The notes under the pieces were generated by a model that saw nothing but the letters and a program-made list of their open reading frames with translations, was not told the origin of the DNA and did not search any database. DNA of 7,413 nt, from positions 1-7,413 of the forward strand of contig JAAZAW010000174.1 in NCBI GenBank assembly GCA_012514125.1, in the 5' to 3' direction. Of the stretch, positions 5,508 to 7,413 are shown piece by piece. Source of the stretch: Phycisphaerae bacterium. GTDB taxonomy: Bacteria > Planctomycetota > Phycisphaerae > JAAYCJ01. Both the position numbers and the translations under genes were made by a program. The stretch's first letter is position 1, and every line of letters starts with the position of its first letter.

Positions 5508-5759
5508 ATGAACGAAGATCGCGATTATATTCTGGATATCGGTGAACAAAGCGAGAATAGCGAGTGCGAGGAGTCCGTCGCAAGGGGGAAATCCAAACCT
5601 TATATTTGTGTTCACTTTGAATGTTGCAATGTGTATAGTAGGATATATAAAAATCGCGAGGGAACAGCGTATGTGGGGTGGTGTCCCAAATGTACCCGAA
5701 AAGTTTCGGTAAGAGTCGGTGCTAACGGTACAAGCTGTCGATTTTTTCGGGCACAATGA
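5508..5759 (+). CDS. Small zinc-ribbon-like protein, 83 aa
   Basis: No named function recognised. After an acidic, probably disordered N-terminus (about 1-28, rich in E, D and S) comes a compact domain with CVHFECC (34-40) and CPKC (59-62). Cys34, Cys39/Cys40 and Cys59/Cys62 could form a four-Cys zinc site (two knuckles about 20 residues apart). Between them lies YSRIYKNREGTAYVG and after them a strand-like KVSVRVGANGT ending in CRFFRA. The aromatic, basic pattern is typical of small beta-rich zinc ribbons. From memory, near-identical domains (ECCNVY...CPKC...GG..RFF) occur as short hypothetical proteins in Planctomycetota, but I cannot confirm this here. The ATG follows AGG (5501-5503) by 4 bases, a weak ribosome site, 15 bases after the stop of the 38-aa ORF. 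It may bind RNA, DNA or a partner protein; nothing discriminates. Confidence 0.78.
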   Translation: MNEDRDYILDIGEQSENSECEESVARGKSKPYICVHFECCNVYSRIYKNREGTAYVGWCPKCTRKVSVRVGANGTSCRFFRAQ

Positions 5760-5767
5760 TCGAGGAC

Positions 5768-5810
5768 GATATCGGGGCGGATATCAAAACAAATCGTGTG
5801 AATTACACAC
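5768..5810. promoter_or_regulatory. Two palindromic motifs downstream of the 83-aa gene, possible operator sites
   Basis: GATATC-GGGGCG-GATATC (5768-5785) places two identical 6-bp palindromes around 6 bases, so it can also fold as a 6-bp hairpin. GTGTG-AATTA-CACAC (5796-5810) is a perfect 5-bp inverted repeat. They lie within 52 bases of the stop of the 83-aa gene and upstream of the 164-aa gene. No T-run follows the first, so I do not call a terminator. Regulatory role is a guess. Confidence 0.25.
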
Positions 5811-5826
5811 AATAAGAGAAGATCGA

Positions 5827-5845
5827 GGTTTGTCTTCGACAAATC
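5827..5845 (+). other. Stem-loop in the leader of the 164-aa gene
   Basis: GGTTTGTC (5827-5834), loop TTC and GACAAATC (5838-5845) form an 8-bp stem with one G-T wobble. It lies about 80 bases before the ATG at 5927 and is not followed by a T-run. It could be an RNA structure in the leader, or chance. Confidence 0.3.
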
Positions 5846-5926
5846 GGAGATCGGATTTCCGGCAGTTTGGATTCCAGGGTTTCAACCGAACGCAACAGGT
5901 TTAAGAAAGAGAAGGCAGGAGTATTG

Positions 5927-6421
5927 ATGGCAGAGTGGGAAAATTATGTTAAACGAACCGGAGCATGCTGTAAGTGTGAACGGCCGTTTCAGGAGCAGGA
6001 AGTTTATCAGGCGACTCTCAATGAGGTAAAGGATGGATTTGAGCGTCGCGATTTTTGCAGTGAATGCTGGAGCGATCAGATCAGAGATGAAAGTTTCAGT
6101 TTCTGGCAGGCGAGAGTTCCACGGAAGGAAGAGAAGAAAAAAGTCTTTGTGGACGATGGTGTGCTGGTGGATTTTTTCAAACGGCTTTCGGAAGCGGATG
6201 AACAGGAAAAACAAGGATTCTGCTTTGTTCTGGCATTGATTCTGATGCGGAAACGATTGCTTAAATATCTTTCGACGGAGACGACAGAATCCGGTCAGGA
6301 AGTCTGGGTGATGAAATTAACAGGCGAAGCGAAGGAATACAGGATTTGTAATCCTCAGCTTGACGATGAAAAGGTCGCCAAGATTCAGATGGAACTCAGC
6401 GAGGTGCTGGCAGGAGAGTGA
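5927..6421 (+). CDS. Uncharacterised protein with two CxxC pairs, 164 aa
   Basis: Function not recognised. The N-terminal domain carries CCKC (Cys14, Cys17) and FCSEC (Cys44, Cys47), spaced 26 residues apart, as in a zinc ribbon or zinc-finger domain of about 45 residues. A basic linker RKEEKKK (66-72) follows. The C-terminal region (about 73-164) looks alpha-helical: DGVLVDFFKRLSEADEQEKQ, then a hydrophobic FCFVLALILMRKRLLKYL (98-115), a short strand-like EVWVMKL and an acidic end. The hydrophobic helix is flanked by charges and is more likely a buried helix than a membrane span. The ATG at 5927 is chosen because AGGAG (5917-5921) lies 5 bases before it. The open frame from TTG 5867 adds 20 residues with no ribosome site. 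Resembles, from memory, a Planctomycetota hypothetical family. It shares the small-gene unit with another putative zinc protein. Confidence 0.82.
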   Translation: MAEWENYVKRTGACCKCERPFQEQEVYQATLNEVKDGFERRDFCSECWSDQIRDESFSFWQARVPRKEEKKKVFVDDGVLVDFFKRLSEADEQEKQGFCFVLALILMRKRLLKYLSTETTESGQEVWVMKLTGEAKEYRICNPQLDDEKVAKIQMELSEVLAGE

Positions 6422-6440
6422 AACGAGATGGAATAAAAAC

Positions 6441-6463
6441 TCGCCGGGCAACTCCGGTGGCGA
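6441..6463 (+). other. Imperfect hairpin before the lipoprotein gene
   Basis: TCGCC (6441-6445) pairs with GGCGA (6459-6463), with further CCGG/CCGG pairing possible inside around GCAACT. The nearest T-run (TTTTTT, 6485-6490) starts 22 bases beyond, too far for a classical terminator. It lies in the 82-base gap between the 164-aa gene and the lipoprotein gene and may tune expression. I do not match it to a known riboswitch. Confidence 0.25.
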
Positions 6464-6503
6464 AACAAGGTTTGGAGAACATTATTTTTTAAAGGGGATC
6501 TGT

Positions 6504-7352
6504 ATGAAGGCAACAAGAGTAAGTGTAGCGGGGATGCTGGTTTTGACGAGTATGATTGGATGTGTCGCACCACAGAAGGAGCCAACGACTCCACCGCCGG
6601 CGTACACGTTAACGGAGTTGATTTCGAAAGTGGACCAAAGCACGGAAAACCTTCAGCGGTTTCGCAGCAAGGGCGGCCGGATGACCAGCAAGATTTTAAC
6701 GGATAAAGGCTTAAAACAATACGATCTGGACGGTGTGGTCATTTTATATGAGTCTCCGCGAAACATGTATCTTTCGGGGGGCTTTTTGGGACATCCGGCG
6801 TTGCAGATCGGTTCGAACAGAGAACAATACTGGCTTGGAGTGATGCACGATCCGAGCCGATTTTACTGGGGATGGTGGAAGTTTGCGGACTCGGAGTGTA
6901 ATGAATGGAAGATGGGCGGCCCGATGAAATTGATGGAAGCGATTGGGCGCGTGAACCTGCGAAATCTTGAAGGTAAGCTTTTGGGGCCTGTGCTTCGACG
7001 AAACAAAGAGGCCAATGTATTGATGTACATGGCGGTGGACCAGGCGGGGAACTGGTACATTGCCAAGGAAGCTCTTCTGAGTCTGCATGAGCCTATTGTT
7101 GTGAACAAGATTATTTATTACAACGAGGACGGCAGTGAATATTTGGTGATTACTTTTTCGGATTACAAGCAATCCGAGCCGGGAACGTTGATGGCTCGAC
7201 GGATCGAGCTTAACTGGCCGGCGGATCAGGGATACATCAAACTGACCATGGGCAAACCCAGGATTGAAAAATCGTTTCCGGAAGCAGCATTTGTCATGCC
7301 GGACCCCGATACGTTCAATGAGGTGATACAAGTGGACAGCAAGTGCAAGTAG
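6504..7352 (+). CDS. Lipoprotein with LolA/LolB-like features, 282 aa
   Basis: The product starts MKATRVSVAGMLVLTSMIGC: a basic n-region, a short hydrophobic core and a lipobox-like MIGC, so Cys20 would be lipidated after signal peptidase II cleavage. Position -3 is Met rather than the usual Leu. A Pro/Thr-rich tether (about 21-34) precedes the mature domain. This begins with a helix (LTELISKVDQSTENLQRFRS) and then alternating strands such as YDLDGVVILYESPRNMYLSG, LQIGSNREQYWLGV and RFYWGWWKF. A helix followed by an open beta-sheet reading 'x-G-x-hydrophobic-Y-x-x-P-x-x-hydrophobic' suggests the LolA/LolB/LppX superfamily, which carries lipids or lipoproteins across the periplasm. No catalytic motif is visible, and this is a fold-level inference only. 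The ATG at 6504 follows AAAGGGG (6491-6497) by 6 bases, a strong ribosome site. The open frame from 6360 overlaps the preceding gene and is disregarded. Confidence 0.87.
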   Translation: MKATRVSVAGMLVLTSMIGCVAPQKEPTTPPPAYTLTELISKVDQSTENLQRFRSKGGRMTSKILTDKGLKQYDLDGVVILYESPRNMYLSGGFLGHPALQIGSNREQYWLGVMHDPSRFYWGWWKFADSECNEWKMGGPMKLMEAIGRVNLRNLEGKLLGPVLRRNKEANVLMYMAVDQAGNWYIAKEALLSLHEPIVVNKIIYYNEDGSEYLVITFSDYKQSEPGTLMARRIELNWPADQGYIKLTMGKPRIEKSFPEAAFVMPDPDTFNEVIQVDSKCK

Positions 7353-7413
7353 ATGCAAGACTGACGAAGTTGACCAGTCTATAACGAACCAAGCGTAAAC
7401 GCAGAAACATTCC

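Noticed and set aside
5867..5926. TTG-initiated 20-residue extension of the 164-aa protein
   Set aside because: AGGAG 5 bases before the ATG at 5927 is far better, and the extension has no ribosome site.
6441..6490. Riboswitch upstream of the lipoprotein gene
   Set aside because: Only one imperfect hairpin is visible, and no conserved riboswitch core (cobalamin, c-di-GMP, SAM, TPP or others) could be matched by eye.
6360..6503. Upstream extension of the lipoprotein gene overlapping the 164-aa gene
   Set aside because: The signal peptide and the strong AAAGGGG ribosome site place the start at 6504.
7358..7380. AGACTG/CAGTCT 6-bp hairpin after the lipoprotein stop as a terminator
   Set aside because: The loop is 11 bases, the stem short and no T-run follows. 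The remaining bases to 7413 show nothing else recognisable.

Overview
The window is a compact stretch of bacterial chromosome. One gene, cut by the left edge, is read leftwards, and eight genes or probable genes are read rightwards. Recognisable functions are asparagine synthetase (asnB, partial), a HAD-IIA (NagD-like) phosphatase, the release-factor glutamine methyltransferase PrmC, and the first committed enzyme of peptidoglycan synthesis, MurA. MurA, a lipoprotein with a clear signal peptide, and balanced base composition with very G-rich sense strands indicate a diderm-type bacterium. The small Cys-rich and lipoprotein genes resemble, from memory only, uncharacterised families of Planctomycetota (Phycisphaerae-like). 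This assignment is an inference, not something the sequence proves.

Layout. Bases 1-1358 (minus) hold the N-terminal 452 codons of asnB. Bases 1359-1552 are a divergent intergenic region with a plausible plus-strand promoter (TTGCCC-16-TACAAT). From 1553 a co-directional run follows: a 183-aa single-pass membrane protein, the HAD phosphatase (start best placed at 2178), prmC (start best placed at 3156) and murA. PrmC and murA are separated by 4 bases, with a good Shine-Dalgarno at the end of prmC. Just after murA there is a 10-bp stem-loop that looks like a terminator, and it overlaps a second promoter (TTGCAA-18-TACAAT). That promoter would start a second unit: a 38-aa ORF whose ATG lies at the predicted transcription start (leaderless), an 83-aa zinc-ribbon-like protein, a 164-aa protein with two CxxC pairs, and a 282-aa lipoprotein with LolA/LolB-like character.

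How they work together. PrmC and MurA are housekeeping enzymes (translation termination and cell wall). The HAD enzyme may remove phosphate from a metabolite or recycled product, but its substrate cannot be read from the sequence. The second unit joins small putative metal-binding proteins to an envelope lipoprotein, with no assignable pathway.

Most unusual: three gene junctions (1363-1390, 2119-2146, 2978-3019) carry degenerate tandem arrays phased at exactly 7 bp, each with its own consensus. The third has been absorbed into the 3' end of the HAD gene and encodes its last residues. Next to it lies a palindromic element resembling the widespread ATTCCCGCGAAAGCGGGAAT type of interspersed repeat. 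The other candidate novelty is the compact terminator/promoter/leaderless-microprotein arrangement at 5334-5492. I see no CRISPR array, tRNA, rRNA, insertion sequence or phage gene.
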